A stretch of DNA of 64,000 nt, from assembly GCF_003986955.1 (NCBI RefSeq), contig NZ_PIPN01000004.1:248001-312000 (forward strand), in the 5' to 3' direction. Under the pieces are notes generated by a model. That model made no database searches. It was given only the letters and a program-made list of their open reading frames with translations, and was not told the DNA's origin. A program made the translations under genes and the position numbers. Source of the stretch: Aliidiomarina sedimenti (GTDB taxonomy: Bacteria; Pseudomonadota; Gammaproteobacteria; Enterobacterales; Alteromonadaceae). Positions 1-8,885 of the stretch are shown here, piece by piece. Every line of letters begins with the position of its first letter. The stretch's first letter is position 1.

Positions 1-61
1 GGCTACTGGCGATGGCGTCAGAGTTATCAAGCGCAACAGCGCACAGATGCAGGAAGTTTGA
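1..61 (+). other. 3' end of an upstream gene (frame undecided)
   Basis: Coding-like sequence runs from the window edge to just before the next gene. All three forward frames stay open until a stop at 59-61, 63-65 or 79-81, so the reading frame cannot be fixed from about 20 codons. The first two stops would abut or overlap the GTG start at 62, which would fit translational coupling. I do not recognise the product. Confidence 0.35.
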
Positions 62-856
62 GTGAGCAGTACAGCTATTGATGCATTTTTACAGCAACAT
101 CTGGGCAGCGGCTGGCAGTTGCAGCCCGTGCCCGGCGGCCTGGTAAATCGCTGCTGGCAGGTGGACCATGAGGGACAACGCTACTTCCTTAAACAGCAGG
201 GCGCAGCTCGCCATAATGGGGTCGATCGGGTAGAGGAAGTTCGCTTACAACGCGCGCTCTACCAGCACCACCTGACGGTGGATATTGTCGCCTGGAATGC
301 CAGTTATGAGCTGGTGTTGTTTGCCTGGGTTGACGCACCCACGTTGACTCAGTCTGACAGCACCACACAATTGAAGGTTCTGGCTGACACGCTGTGGCGT
401 ATTCATCAGCAGGCCCCCCCGTTGCCGCACTGGTCATTGAGCTCACGGGTCGATAATTACCTGCAGGCAATTGCCCAGTATGAAGCAAAGGTCGCCAACG
501 ATCTGGCTGCTGAACTGGCCGGGTTTGCGCCTTTGTTAACTGCCTGGGATCAGCACCCTAAAGTGCTTTGTCATAATGACCTGGCGTTTGCTCATATTCT
601 GATGAGCCAACCACCGCGGGTGGTCGACTGGGAATACGCGGGCTATGGCCACCCGTGCTTTGATCTTGCATCGTCAATTGCGATCAATGAGCTAACAGAG
701 GGGGAGGTGGCGGCTCTCTGTGAGCACTATTCAGCGCACAGCCTGAAGCATGGCGGGGAAACAATAACGCCAGCCGACTTATCGGACTGGCGTCAGTTAA
801 TTGACCTGGTGAACAGGCTCTGGTTTGAGGCACAGCGGGTGCAGCGCACCACCTGA
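62..856 (+). CDS. APH/thiamine-kinase-like phosphotransferase
   Basis: The 264-residue product belongs to the aminoglycoside phosphotransferase/choline kinase fold, and thiamine kinase (ThiK) is a plausible subtype. It has a glycine-rich N-terminal loop (PGGLVNRCW, about residue 24), the catalytic-loop motif HNDL at 171-174 and the metal-binding DWE at 189-191. The Asn that normally follows the catalytic Asp by five residues (HNDLxxxN) is His here (HNDLAFAH), so phosphotransfer may be altered. The GTG start has AGGAAG about five bases upstream. Family assignment is solid; the substrate is not shown by the sequence. Confidence 0.8.
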   Translation: MSSTAIDAFLQQHLGSGWQLQPVPGGLVNRCWQVDHEGQRYFLKQQGAARHNGVDRVEEVRLQRALYQHHLTVDIVAWNASYELVLFAWVDAPTLTQSDSTTQLKVLADTLWRIHQQAPPLPHWSLSSRVDNYLQAIAQYEAKVANDLAAELAGFAPLLTAWDQHPKVLCHNDLAFAHILMSQPPRVVDWEYAGYGHPCFDLASSIAINELTEGEVAALCEHYSAHSLKHGGETITPADLSDWRQLIDLVNRLWFEAQRVQRTT

Positions 857-864
857 GCAGCTGG

Positions 865-1677
865 CTAGTCGAGCAAATTAAGCACCTGACTCTGACTGAG
901 CGTAGCCTGTCCGCGTAGCGCGATCGCCGATTGACCGAGAATGTTGTCCCGGGTCTGGTTGGCGGTGGCTTCAGCGTAATCCAGATCCCGGATCCGCGAA
1001 CGAGCGGCCTGAATATTGACATTGGCCTCGGTCAGGTTATTGACCGCACTGACAAAAGCACTTTGCTTGGCACCATAGTCAGCACGAATCCCGCCCACCA
1101 CGCTCAACATATCGTCGATCTCAGAGATAGCATCGGCGGCCCCGGATGCAGTACTTACATCCAGCGTTTCCAGTGCATTAAGGCCGGCACCGCGTAAATC
1201 AACGGCGTCCACCGTCATTCGTTCATCGTTGCCACTGCGACCGGTACCGACCAGAAAGTTAAGTGACTGATCCTGATTGAGCAAGGTAGTGCCGCCGATG
1301 TTGGTGGTATCCAGTGTGCGGTAAATACCATCGCGTAACTGTGCCATTTCGTCGCCAATTGCACTGCGGTCGTTGTCGCTTAAAATGCCATTGCCCGCCT
1401 GGACGCTTAATTCACGCATGCGTTGCAAGTCATTTTGCACCTGCTGCATACCACCTTCTGCCACCTGCAGTACCGAGATGCCGTCAAAGGCGTTCCTGAC
1501 TGAGCGCTGGAATGCGGTTGCTTCTGAATTCATACGCTCAATGATTTGCAGTGCCGCCGCATCGTCACTGGCCCGATTTACCCGGTTACCGGATGCAAGT
1601 TGTTCCATACGTTGATTCTGCGACTGTATGGTCTGCTGCAGTATTGAATTGCCAGAAGCGGGGTTGTTGATTTTCAT
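865..1677 (-). CDS. Compact flagellin
   Basis: The 270-residue protein has the two conserved halves of flagellin. The N-terminal D0/D1 coiled-coil region covers residues 1 to about 140 and includes LASGNRVNRASDDAA and MRELSVQAGNG. The C-terminal D1/D0 region covers about 190-270, with RSRIRDLDYAEATAN and a terminal VLNLLD. Almost no variable D2/D3 domain lies between them, so it is at the short end for flagellins. It should form or contribute to the filament after type III export. No other flagellar gene is nearby. AAGGG precedes the ATG. It may be an accessory filament subunit. Confidence 0.93.
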   Translation of the reverse strand: MKINNPASGNSILQQTIQSQNQRMEQLASGNRVNRASDDAAALQIIERMNSEATAFQRSVRNAFDGISVLQVAEGGMQQVQNDLQRMRELSVQAGNGILSDNDRSAIGDEMAQLRDGIYRTLDTTNIGGTTLLNQDQSLNFLVGTGRSGNDERMTVDAVDLRGAGLNALETLDVSTASGAADAISEIDDMLSVVGGIRADYGAKQSAFVSAVNNLTEANVNIQAARSRIRDLDYAEATANQTRDNILGQSAIALRGQATLSQSQVLNLLD

Positions 1678-1725
1678 AGTACGCCCTTAGTGAAAGGTTG
1701 ACGCCTGTCTATATTAGATAAATTT

Positions 1726-1758
1726 ATTATATACCAGTTGTTTAAATAGTGAACAACT
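1726..1758 (-). promoter_or_regulatory. Candidate promoter and operator of the flagellin gene
   Basis: On the minus strand a TATAAT -10-like element lies at 1731-1726. Just upstream is an inverted repeat, AGTTGTT at 1736-1742 and AACAACT at 1752-1758, which overlaps the expected -35 position. I do not see the sigma-28 pattern (TAAAGTTT, GCCGATAA) or a sigma-54 GG/GC pair, the usual flagellin promoter types. A sigma-70 promoter under a dimeric repressor is inferred. Confidence 0.4.
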
Positions 1759-1823
1759 AAATTCACTGGCTCTAATCTTGCGTTGCGCTGACCTGATAAA
1801 GCGCTAAATTAGATAGCTTATTC

Positions 1824-3170
1824 ATGAAAATACAGGCATCAGGCATGACCAAACCGAAAGAACTGAGCGATAAGTTATACGGCTATCTGGCAGAGGACGA
1901 GGACGCCCGCGTCTGTAAAGACATCCCGGATGAGGCCTGTAACCATCAGCCACAGGCGTTTGTTTTTCATTTATGGGCGTTGACCCTGACCAAGCTGGGT
2001 GACTCATTGGTTAGCGCGCGTCTGGTCCTGCCCTGGTTATTAACCGCCACCGGCGCCCCTGCATTTTTTATTGCGATGCTGGTGCCATTGCGGGAATCCT
2101 TGTCCCTGTTGCCGCAACTTTTTGTTGCTCAAAGTATGCGTGAGAAACCGATTCGAAAATGGTTCTGGGTCGTGGGCAGTATAGGCCAGGCGTGTGCGCT
2201 CATGATGATGCTGGTTGGGCTGTTTACCTTTGAAGGGGCAAGCTTCGGCTGGTGGGTGATTGGCTGGCTAATCGTGTTTAGCCTCTCCCGCGGGGTGTGT
2301 TCGGTGGCAATTAAGGATGTGACCGGTAAAACAGTATCGAAGACGCGCCGTGGACGCTTGACTGGGCTGGCTGCAAGCGCGGCCGGGCTGATGACATTGC
2401 TAACCGCTGTGGCAATCATTTTAAGCCCCGAGGTCGAGGGGTCGAATTTACTTTTTGTGGCTCTGTTAGGCGGTGCCGCGGTGCTGTGGATCCTCGCTGC
2501 TATTATTTATGCCTTTGTGCCTGAAACACCGGGAGCCACCAGCGGTGGCGGCAATGCCATAACCGAAGCCGTTAAGTCCTTGAGTATTTTATGGCAGGAC
2601 AAACAGTTCGGTCACTTTGTCGCCACCCGTGCGTTGTTGGTGTCGTCGGCATTCTCGATCCCTTACATTGTGGTGTTGATTCAAAACCAGTCGTCAGGCA
2701 ATGGCATAGTAACCGGCCTCGGCGGTTTATTACTGGCGAATGGCCTGGCCGGTCTGCTGGCAGGGCGTTTCTGGGGCAAGTGGTCCGACAGCGCCAGTCA
2801 TCACGTGATGGCAGCAGCAGCGTTTATGGCGGTAGGCGTGATGGCGCTGGCGCTGATTGTGGATAGCCTGTGGCAGGACTATATGGCCTGGCTGCCGGTT
2901 GGTGGCGGACTGATTTTCCTTGCTGCGGTAGCCCATCATGGCGCCCGGGTGGGGCGCAAAACATACCTGGTAGATATGGCCACGCAGGAAAACCGTGCGC
3001 AGCTGACAGCGGTGTCGAATACCGTCATCGGGGTACTATTGTTGCTTGGTATCCTGCTTGGGGCGCTAGATAGCTGGCTTGGCACGCACAGTGTGTTGCT
3101 GTTTCTGATCGTGGTTGGACTGATTGCGGGCTGGCGCGCACTGCGCCTGCCAAACGTGGTTGACGATTAA
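1824..3170 (+). CDS. MFS transporter
   Basis: The 448-residue membrane protein has a hydrophilic, acidic N-terminus of about 45 residues followed by about 12 hydrophobic segments, the major facilitator pattern. The first membrane block holds LTKLGDSLVSARLVLPWLL, and a short basic cytoplasmic loop (SKTRRGRLTG, about residue 175) is typical of the family. Substrate cannot be read from the sequence. Two starts are possible, ATG 1824 and ATG 1845; neither has a strong ribosome site. The aminotransferase gene follows after about 56 bases with no visible terminator, so co-transcription is possible. Confidence 0.85.
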   Translation: MKIQASGMTKPKELSDKLYGYLAEDEDARVCKDIPDEACNHQPQAFVFHLWALTLTKLGDSLVSARLVLPWLLTATGAPAFFIAMLVPLRESLSLLPQLFVAQSMREKPIRKWFWVVGSIGQACALMMMLVGLFTFEGASFGWWVIGWLIVFSLSRGVCSVAIKDVTGKTVSKTRRGRLTGLAASAAGLMTLLTAVAIILSPEVEGSNLLFVALLGGAAVLWILAAIIYAFVPETPGATSGGGNAITEAVKSLSILWQDKQFGHFVATRALLVSSAFSIPYIVVLIQNQSSGNGIVTGLGGLLLANGLAGLLAGRFWGKWSDSASHHVMAAAAFMAVGVMALALIVDSLWQDYMAWLPVGGGLIFLAAVAHHGARVGRKTYLVDMATQENRAQLTAVSNTVIGVLLLLGILLGALDSWLGTHSVLLFLIVVGLIAGWRALRLPNVVDD

Positions 3171-3226
3171 GGCAAGCCACCGCATGCTAGCAGCAGGCTG
3201 TCCGTTTCTTGAAGAGGTATCCATTG

Positions 3227-4519
3227 ATGACCGAACCGCAGGTACAGGCGTTGTCGCCAGCCGTACAAATTAATTTGAACATTCGTGGCATGAAGCCCTC
3301 AGCGACAGTGGCTATCAATGAGCGTAGTGCTGAGTTGCAGGCAGAAGGACGCGAAGTACTTAAGCTGGGGCTGGGTCAGTCGCCGTTTCCGGTGCCAAAG
3401 CATGTGCAGCAGGCGCTGCGTGACAATGCGCAGCAAAAAGATTACCTCGCCGTAAAAGGTCTGCCTGCCCTCCGCCAGAGCATCAGTGCCTATTTAAAGC
3501 GCACTCAGGGGCTTGATTACGATGCGCAGAATGTTCTTATTGGTCCAGGCACCAAAGAGCTGATGTTCATCATGCAGCTGACCTATTACGGTGACCTGGT
3601 GATTCCCAGCCCGAGCTGGGTGTCCTATGCGCCACAGGCGCGCATTCTGGGGCGCAATTTACACTGGTTACGTACATCCCTGGACAGTGGCCTTGGCGTC
3701 ACCCCTGAAGCACTCGAGGAGCTGTGCCAACAGGACCCTGACCTGCCACGGCTACTTATTTTGAATTATCCGAGTAACCCGACCGGACTTGCCTATAGCG
3801 AAGACCAGCTTAAGGCGATCGGCGGGGTCGCCCGTCGTTACCGGGTGCTGGTGCTGTCGGACGAGATATACGGTGGCGTTAATTTCAGCGGTGAACATAT
3901 TTCGATTGCCCGCTATTACCCGGAAGGCACCATTATCAGTGATGGGATCAGTAAGTGGAGTGGTGCGGGTGGCTGGCGTTTAGGGGCGTTTGTTTTTCCT
4001 CCTCAGCTAAAATGGCTGGCTGATGCCATGGCGGTGGTCGCTAGCGAGACATTTACCTCGACCAGTGCACCTATTCAATATGCGGCGATTGAAGCGTTTC
4101 AACAAAACCCGGCAATGGAAAGCTATTTGCAGCAATCACGGGCCGTGCTCGAAGCACTTGCGAACTATGCCTATGACCGTTTAACCAGTGCTGGTGCCCA
4201 GGCCATCAAGCCGCAGGGGGGCTTCTATTTATTCCCCAGCTTTGAGGCGGTGCGGGAGCGAATTCTGAGCAAAGGGATCCAGACCAGCGACGAGTTCTGT
4301 CAGCGATTGTTGGATGAAAAGGGGGTTGCCTGTTTACCCGGCAGTTGTTTCGGGCGCCCGGCCAGCGAATTTTCAGTGCGTATTGCCTACGTCGATTTTG
4401 ATGGCGAGGCGGCGCTCGATGCGCTGGAGGCTGGCGCCACATTAGACCATGAGTTTCTGCGACGCTATTGCGGTCGGGTGGTGGAAGCCATCGACCGCAT
4501 GCATGACTTTATTTCGTAG
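3227..4519 (+). CDS. Class I/II PLP-dependent aminotransferase
   Basis: The product is 430 residues from ATG 3227. I chose this start because GAAGAGG sits about eight bases upstream; an in-frame TTG lies 18 bases earlier. Fold-type I features are visible: the NYPSNPTG loop, SDEIYGG, and the PLP lysine (Lys243) in SDGISKWSG followed by GGWRLG. It is close to the aspartate/aromatic aminotransferase group and should move an amino group between an amino acid and a 2-oxo acid in the cytoplasm. Substrate is undetermined. It converges with trhO, with only nine bases between the stops. Confidence 0.88.
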   Translation: MTEPQVQALSPAVQINLNIRGMKPSATVAINERSAELQAEGREVLKLGLGQSPFPVPKHVQQALRDNAQQKDYLAVKGLPALRQSISAYLKRTQGLDYDAQNVLIGPGTKELMFIMQLTYYGDLVIPSPSWVSYAPQARILGRNLHWLRTSLDSGLGVTPEALEELCQQDPDLPRLLILNYPSNPTGLAYSEDQLKAIGGVARRYRVLVLSDEIYGGVNFSGEHISIARYYPEGTIISDGISKWSGAGGWRLGAFVFPPQLKWLADAMAVVASETFTSTSAPIQYAAIEAFQQNPAMESYLQQSRAVLEALANYAYDRLTSAGAQAIKPQGGFYLFPSFEAVRERILSKGIQTSDEFCQRLLDEKGVACLPGSCFGRPASEFSVRIAYVDFDGEAALDALEAGATLDHEFLRRYCGRVVEAIDRMHDFIS

Positions 4520-4528
4520 GCCGATTAA

Positions 4529-5446
4529 TTAAGCCAGTTTGCCATCGCGGATGTGCTGTTCACCACGCGCTTTGGCGAGCTGGATTTGTTTTTCCCGCTC
4601 AAGAAAACGCTGCCGCTGTTCAGCAGTGGTTTTATCATAACAATGCGGGCAACTGACGCCTTTCTCATAATGCTCGCTTTGCTTTTCCTGCTCGGTAATT
4701 GGCATCCGGCAGGCGTAACACTGGTCATAGCTGCCTTGCTCAAGGCCGTGCTTGACGGTAACCCGCTGATCGAAAACAAAGCATTCACCCTGCCACTTGC
4801 TATTGGCGGCTGGAACGTCTTCGAGGTACTTCAGAATGCCGCCTTTGAGATGAAAAACCTCATCAAAACCGAGCTCCTTTAAGTATGCCGTCGACTTTTC
4901 GCAGCGAATGCCGCCGGTGCAAAACATTGCGACTTTCTTATGCTGGCCGGTGTCGAGGTGGTCTTTCACATACTGTGGAAATTCGCGGAAAGTTTCCGTT
5001 TTAGGGTTAACCGCGCCTTCGAAGGTGCCCACGGCAAATTCGTAATCATTGCGAGTATCAATCAGCAGCACGTCGGGATCATTGATAAGCGCGTTCCAGT
5101 CTTTCGCTTCAACGTAGTTGCCAACGGTTTTCTTAGGATCAATCCAGTCGATCCCCATGGTCACGATTTCTTTTTTTAGTTTTACCTTGGTCCGGTAAAA
5201 CGCCTGGCCATCGCTTGGTGATTCTTTGTGGTCAATATCGGCTAAACGTGCATCGGCCTGTAAATGGCGCAGCACATTATCAAGTTGCTGGCGAGTGCCA
5301 CAAATGGTGCCGTTAATGCCTTCCCGAGCCAGTAACAAGGTACCTTTTACCTCATTTTCCAGCATCACATCTAACAGTGGCTGGCGCATGGCTTCATAAT
5401 TATCGAGCTCCACAAATTTGTAGAGCGCAGCGCAGGTATATTGCAT
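4529..5446 (-). CDS. trhO: tRNA uridine(34) hydroxylase TrhO (rhodanese domain)
   Basis: TrhO (YceA) hydroxylates uridine 34 of certain tRNAs, the first step toward cmo5U/mo5U. The 305-residue protein has the family N-terminal domain ([12 protein letters not shown]), a rhodanese domain with the active-site loop [11 protein letters not shown], and a C-terminal cysteine-rich segment with CYACR and CPHCYD. I chose ATG 5446 (MQYTC) because AAAAGG lies seven bases upstream and the N-terminus then matches the family; the frame stays open a further 129 bases upstream. It is downstream of dps but separated by a strong terminator. Confidence 0.92.
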   Translation of the reverse strand: MQYTCAALYKFVELDNYEAMRQPLLDVMLENEVKGTLLLAREGINGTICGTRQQLDNVLRHLQADARLADIDHKESPSDGQAFYRTKVKLKKEIVTMGIDWIDPKKTVGNYVEAKDWNALINDPDVLLIDTRNDYEFAVGTFEGAVNPKTETFREFPQYVKDHLDTGQHKKVAMFCTGGIRCEKSTAYLKELGFDEVFHLKGGILKYLEDVPAANSKWQGECFVFDQRVTVKHGLEQGSYDQCYACRMPITEQEKQSEHYEKGVSCPHCYDKTTAEQRQRFLEREKQIQLAKARGEQHIRDGKLA

Positions 5447-5578
5447 CGAATTGCCTTTTTTCAGCGGCCCGAACCGTAAATCCGGTGCCTGGTTAGTCAT
5501 AGAAAATGGTGCTGAGCCTGAGGTGGTATCGCCTTCAAGCGCAGGCGCCGGCATTATACCCGGATCTGCAGACAAATA

Positions 5579-5604
5579 AAAAGCGCCGCTGAGGCGGCGC
5601 TTTT
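5579..5604 (-). terminator. Rho-independent terminator of dps
   Basis: A perfect 11-bp stem (arms 5579-5589 and 5594-5604, GC core GCGCCGC) with a four-base loop is followed on the minus strand by a T-rich run. It lies 16 bases past the dps stop and upstream of trhO. Confidence 0.9.
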
Positions 5605-5619
5605 ACTAATGTGGCTGGT

Positions 5620-6099
5620 CTACTTGAGGTAGGAGGTCAGCATCCACGCCGTTTTTTCCTGCTCGGTAATGTAGTCGCCCATCAGCGAGGCAGTGCCTTC
5701 ATCATCGATCTCGTTGGCGGCGGAGAGTATTTCCCGCTGCAACTTAATCACAACCTGGTAACTTTGCAGGATGCTCTCAACACAGGTGCGACCGTCATGG
5801 ACGTCGGCAACTTCTTTAATGCTGCTATTGTCGAGATAGTTGGTGTACGTGTGCTGGGGTTGCTGACCAAGGGTCAGAATACGCTCTGCGATTTCGTCAA
5901 TTTTCATCAACAAATCGTTATAGGTTTCTTCAAATTTGACGTGCAACTCGAAAAAACGCTCGCCACGAATGTTCCAGTGGAAGCCTCGCACGTTCATATA
6001 GAAAATCTGGTAGTTGGACAGTAACTGGTTAAGTTTTCCTGCGAGTTTTTCTGTGTCGGCTTTACCGAGGCCAATCACGTTTAACTGTTGTATAGGCAT
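5620..6099 (-). CDS. dps: Dps/ferritin-like DNA-protection protein
   Basis: The 159-residue protein carries the Dps ferroxidase signature across a subunit interface: FHWNIRG, then ELHVKFEE, then IDEIAERI. Dps 12-mers oxidise ferrous iron with hydrogen peroxide, store the ferric core and can bind DNA. The N-terminal tail is short (MPIQQLNVIGL) and lacks the lysine-rich extension of E. coli Dps, so iron and peroxide detoxification may matter more than DNA compaction. It is monocistronic, bounded by the terminator at 5579-5604 and a divergent lipoprotein gene. Confidence 0.94.
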   Translation of the reverse strand: MPIQQLNVIGLGKADTEKLAGKLNQLLSNYQIFYMNVRGFHWNIRGERFFELHVKFEETYNDLLMKIDEIAERILTLGQQPQHTYTNYLDNSSIKEVADVHDGRTCVESILQSYQVVIKLQREILSAANEIDDEGTASLMGDYITEQEKTAWMLTSYLK

Positions 6100-6189
6100 A
6101 AAATGTTCCCCTTACGTCTGCTGTTCATCCATTGGGACTTTAAGTATAGCTACTAGCTTAGCCGCTTAATTTGACTTTGCACATGCTTT

Positions 6190-6216
6190 AAAGCGATGAG
6201 TTAAATCGCTTTTTTG
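6190..6216 (+). terminator. Terminator-like hairpin in the dps upstream region
   Basis: AAAGCGAT (6190-6197) pairs with ATCGCTTT (6205-6212) across a seven-base loop, and the T run continues to 6215. It has the form of a plus-strand intrinsic terminator, yet no plus-strand gene ends upstream. It may end a small RNA or act as an attenuator ahead of the lipoprotein gene at 6273. Confidence 0.5.
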
Positions 6217-6272
6217 CATTCGCCAGAGGCAACGGCTAGAGTTCATAGAGTGGTAAAACTGAAGGAACCTGT

Positions 6273-6896
6273 ATGCGTGCTCAACAAAAATTAACCGTTG
6301 CGGTGATAGCGGGTGTGTTATTAACCAGTGGGTGCTCTGACGCACAGCGTTCGGCAGAGCTCCCTGCGCAGGAACAGTTCTTTTTCTACCTTGGCGAGCT
6401 TTGTGGCAACGCATACCGGGGAGAGCGAACCGTTGAACGCCCGGACAGCGACCTGCTGCAGGGAAATGAAGCGTTGCTGGTTCATTTTCGCGAGTGTGAT
6501 GAAAACAGTATTTACGCCGCTTTTCATATTGGAGCTGAACAGGGGCAGGGTGACTGGGACCGTTCGCGGACCTGGATTTATCGTAAACACCCTGAACGGC
6601 TTGAACTGCGCCACGACCACAGGTTGCAGGATGGCAGCGAAGACGCAGGCAATACCATGTACGGTGGATATACCGAGACCGATGGCAATTCAACCAGCCA
6701 GCGCTTTGTCTTCACCGAGCGCACGGGACCGAATGACGAACAGCTGGGGTGGCGGGTCGAAGTAGAGCCCGGCGTTCGATATACCTATGGCACCTATTCT
6801 GATGACGAGTGGACCTGGCGCGTCGACTTTGATTTAAGCCAGACCGTTGAGCCACCGCCGGCCGCCTGGGGCCATGAAGGCGGCTATATTCAGTAA
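6273..6896 (+). CDS. Hypothetical lipoprotein
   Basis: The 207-residue product starts with a short basic N-terminus, a hydrophobic core and a lipobox ending LLTSGC, so lipidation at Cys21 and anchoring in the envelope are expected. The mature part is rich in charged and aromatic residues with alternating short strands, possibly a small beta-barrel or lipocalin-like fold, but I recognise no named domain. AAGGAA precedes the ATG. It is divergent from dps and convergent with cfa. Function is unknown. Confidence 0.75.
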   Translation: MRAQQKLTVAVIAGVLLTSGCSDAQRSAELPAQEQFFFYLGELCGNAYRGERTVERPDSDLLQGNEALLVHFRECDENSIYAAFHIGAEQGQGDWDRSRTWIYRKHPERLELRHDHRLQDGSEDAGNTMYGGYTETDGNSTSQRFVFTERTGPNDEQLGWRVEVEPGVRYTYGTYSDDEWTWRVDFDLSQTVEPPPAAWGHEGGYIQ

Positions 6897-6909
6897 AGCG
6901 GCCACGTTT

Positions 6910-8043
6910 TTACAGTGCGGGTCGCTCGTAGTGACCTTCCACACCCTGTTTAGACAATACCCATTGCCACAACTGAATATTCCTCGCCCGAAAAGCTCCG
7001 GCACAGGAGAGTAAATAGTAACGCCACATACGATAGAAGCGGGTATCGTATCTGGCGTTTTTTTGCAGTTCAGGCCAGCCCCGCTCGAAATTATCATGCC
7101 AGGCCATTAATGTTTTATCGTAGCTAGCGCCAAAGTTATGCAGGTCTTCGACCACGAAAAGCTTTTCCGCCGCCTCGCCAACATGGCGAATGGCAGGTAA
7201 TTCGCCGTTCGGAAAAATGTACTTATCTATCCACGGGTCTGGAGGGGTGCCACCGGCATTGCGGCCAATGGTATGCAGTAAGAAGAGACCGTGCTCTTTC
7301 AGGACCTGATTCACAACCTGCATGTAGGTTCGGTGATTTTTCGGGCCTACATGCTCAAACATACCCAGGCTCACCACTGCATCGAAAGGCTTGTCGGCGA
7401 AGATCTCGGGCAAATCACGGTAATCGTTTAATAAAAATTCAACCGGCAATCCTTTAAAGCGTTCTTTACCAAGCTCGATCTGAGCTTTGGAAATGGTGAC
7501 GCCAACACATTCAACGCCGTAGTGCTCGGCCGCATATTGCATAAAGCTTCCCCAGCCGCAGCCCACGTCGAGCACCCGCATGCCGGGTTTTAATTTAAGT
7601 TTGCGGCAGGTGAGTTCCAGCTTGTGCTCCTGCGCGGTGTCCAGATCCTTGGCCTGAGTCCAGAAGCCACAGGTGTAGACCATCCGTTTATCGAGCATTT
7701 TCTGGTATAGGTCGTTGCCAAGATCGTAGTGTTTCTGACCGACCTCCCAGGCGCGTTTTTTGCCCTGCAGGTTAAACAGACGATTTTTCAGAGAATGCAT
7801 GATAAGACGTGACGGATGAACCTGCTCTGCAATACGGGCCTGTAAAAGGCGGGAGAAAAACTGGTCGAGGTGCTCGCAGTCCCAGTGGCCGTCCATGTAG
7901 GCTTCACCGAGGCCAAGGTTACCGTGGGCCAGCGCACGCGGTATGACATCGTCACGATGCAGCTGGAGGTCCCAGGGGCGGGACCCATTGATCTGAATAT
8001 CTGCTTTTGCCAGCAATTCGTTTGCGAAATCCTGAGATGACAT
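6910..8043 (-). CDS. cfa: Cyclopropane-fatty-acyl-phospholipid synthase
   Basis: The 377-residue enzyme transfers a methylene group from S-adenosylmethionine to cis double bonds of membrane phospholipid acyl chains. The SAM site is clear (LDVGCGWGSF, then GVTISKAQ), and the family motifs FEHVGPKNH and PNGELP follow. The N-terminal part has GLGEAYMDGHWDC, typical of Cfa. Length agrees with E. coli Cfa (about 380). It stands alone, with about 180 bases to the divergent uridine kinase. Stationary-phase or acid induction is usual for the family but is not visible here. Confidence 0.95.
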   Translation of the reverse strand: MSSQDFANELLAKADIQINGSRPWDLQLHRDDVIPRALAHGNLGLGEAYMDGHWDCEHLDQFFSRLLQARIAEQVHPSRLIMHSLKNRLFNLQGKKRAWEVGQKHYDLGNDLYQKMLDKRMVYTCGFWTQAKDLDTAQEHKLELTCRKLKLKPGMRVLDVGCGWGSFMQYAAEHYGVECVGVTISKAQIELGKERFKGLPVEFLLNDYRDLPEIFADKPFDAVVSLGMFEHVGPKNHRTYMQVVNQVLKEHGLFLLHTIGRNAGGTPPDPWIDKYIFPNGELPAIRHVGEAAEKLFVVEDLHNFGASYDKTLMAWHDNFERGWPELQKNARYDTRFYRMWRYYLLSCAGAFRARNIQLWQWVLSKQGVEGHYERPAL

Positions 8044-8221
8044 GGTTTTACCTTTCTATTTCATCAAAATTTCAACCATTTAGGATGCTTACAAAGCCTA
8101 ATACATAGTCCCTGATCTGTCACTAAGTGCGCCTTTTTACCCTTTATGTGTTTATATCTTGGCGCAAATTGGCGATAATGCGCGCTTGATGCGTTTATGA
8201 AGTCGTTAGAGAAGGTTTTTC

Positions 8222-8854
8222 GTGGGCAAAACAACCATTATCGCCATCGCCGGGGCGTCTGCATCCGGGAAGAGTTTATTTGCCTCTACAGTGTATCAGG
8301 AGTTGGTCGCAGAGCTAGGTGGCGAGCGGATTTCTGTACTGCAGGAAGATGCGTATTATCGTGACCAGAGTCACCTCTCCTATGAGCAGCGAGTGCTCAC
8401 CAACTACGATCACCCCACTGCCTTTGAACATGACCTTTTGTACCAGCATCTGCAACAATTGCGCGACGGTCATGCGATCGAAATGCCGCAGTACTCCTAC
8501 CAGGAGCACACGCGTCTTGAAAAAACCATCCCGGTAACCCCTGCACGGGTTATTTTGGTGGAAGGTATTCTGCTGCTGAGCGATGAAAAGCTGCGCGAGC
8601 AGTTTGATATTTCGGTATTTATGGATACGCCTTTAGATACCTGTCTTTTACGCCGTATTAATCGTGATATGGAGTTACGCGGAAGAACGCTGGCTTCTAT
8701 TACCGAGCAGTATGAGAATTATGTTCGTCCTGCCTTTTTTGATTTTATCTTCCCCTCCAAGCAACATGCGGATCTGGTTGTGACCCGCGGTGGTCAGAAT
8801 GAAATTGCTATCGACATTATTAAAGCCAAAATTCGTCAGCTGCTGGCTGAATAA
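8222..8854 (+). CDS. udk: Uridine kinase
   Basis: The 210-residue enzyme phosphorylates uridine and cytidine in pyrimidine salvage. A P-loop GASASGKS lies at about residues 10-17, followed by the family motifs [22 protein letters not shown] and VEGILLL. The start is GTG (MGKTTII); the upstream ribosome site is weak. The NupC-type nucleoside transporter begins 31 bases downstream, so import and phosphorylation of nucleosides are probably co-expressed. Confidence 0.95.
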   Translation: MGKTTIIAIAGASASGKSLFASTVYQELVAELGGERISVLQEDAYYRDQSHLSYEQRVLTNYDHPTAFEHDLLYQHLQQLRDGHAIEMPQYSYQEHTRLEKTIPVTPARVILVEGILLLSDEKLREQFDISVFMDTPLDTCLLRRINRDMELRGRTLASITEQYENYVRPAFFDFIFPSKQHADLVVTRGGQNEIAIDIIKAKIRQLLAE

Positions 8855-8885
8855 TTAGACAAAGACCGACGCTAAAGGAATCCCT

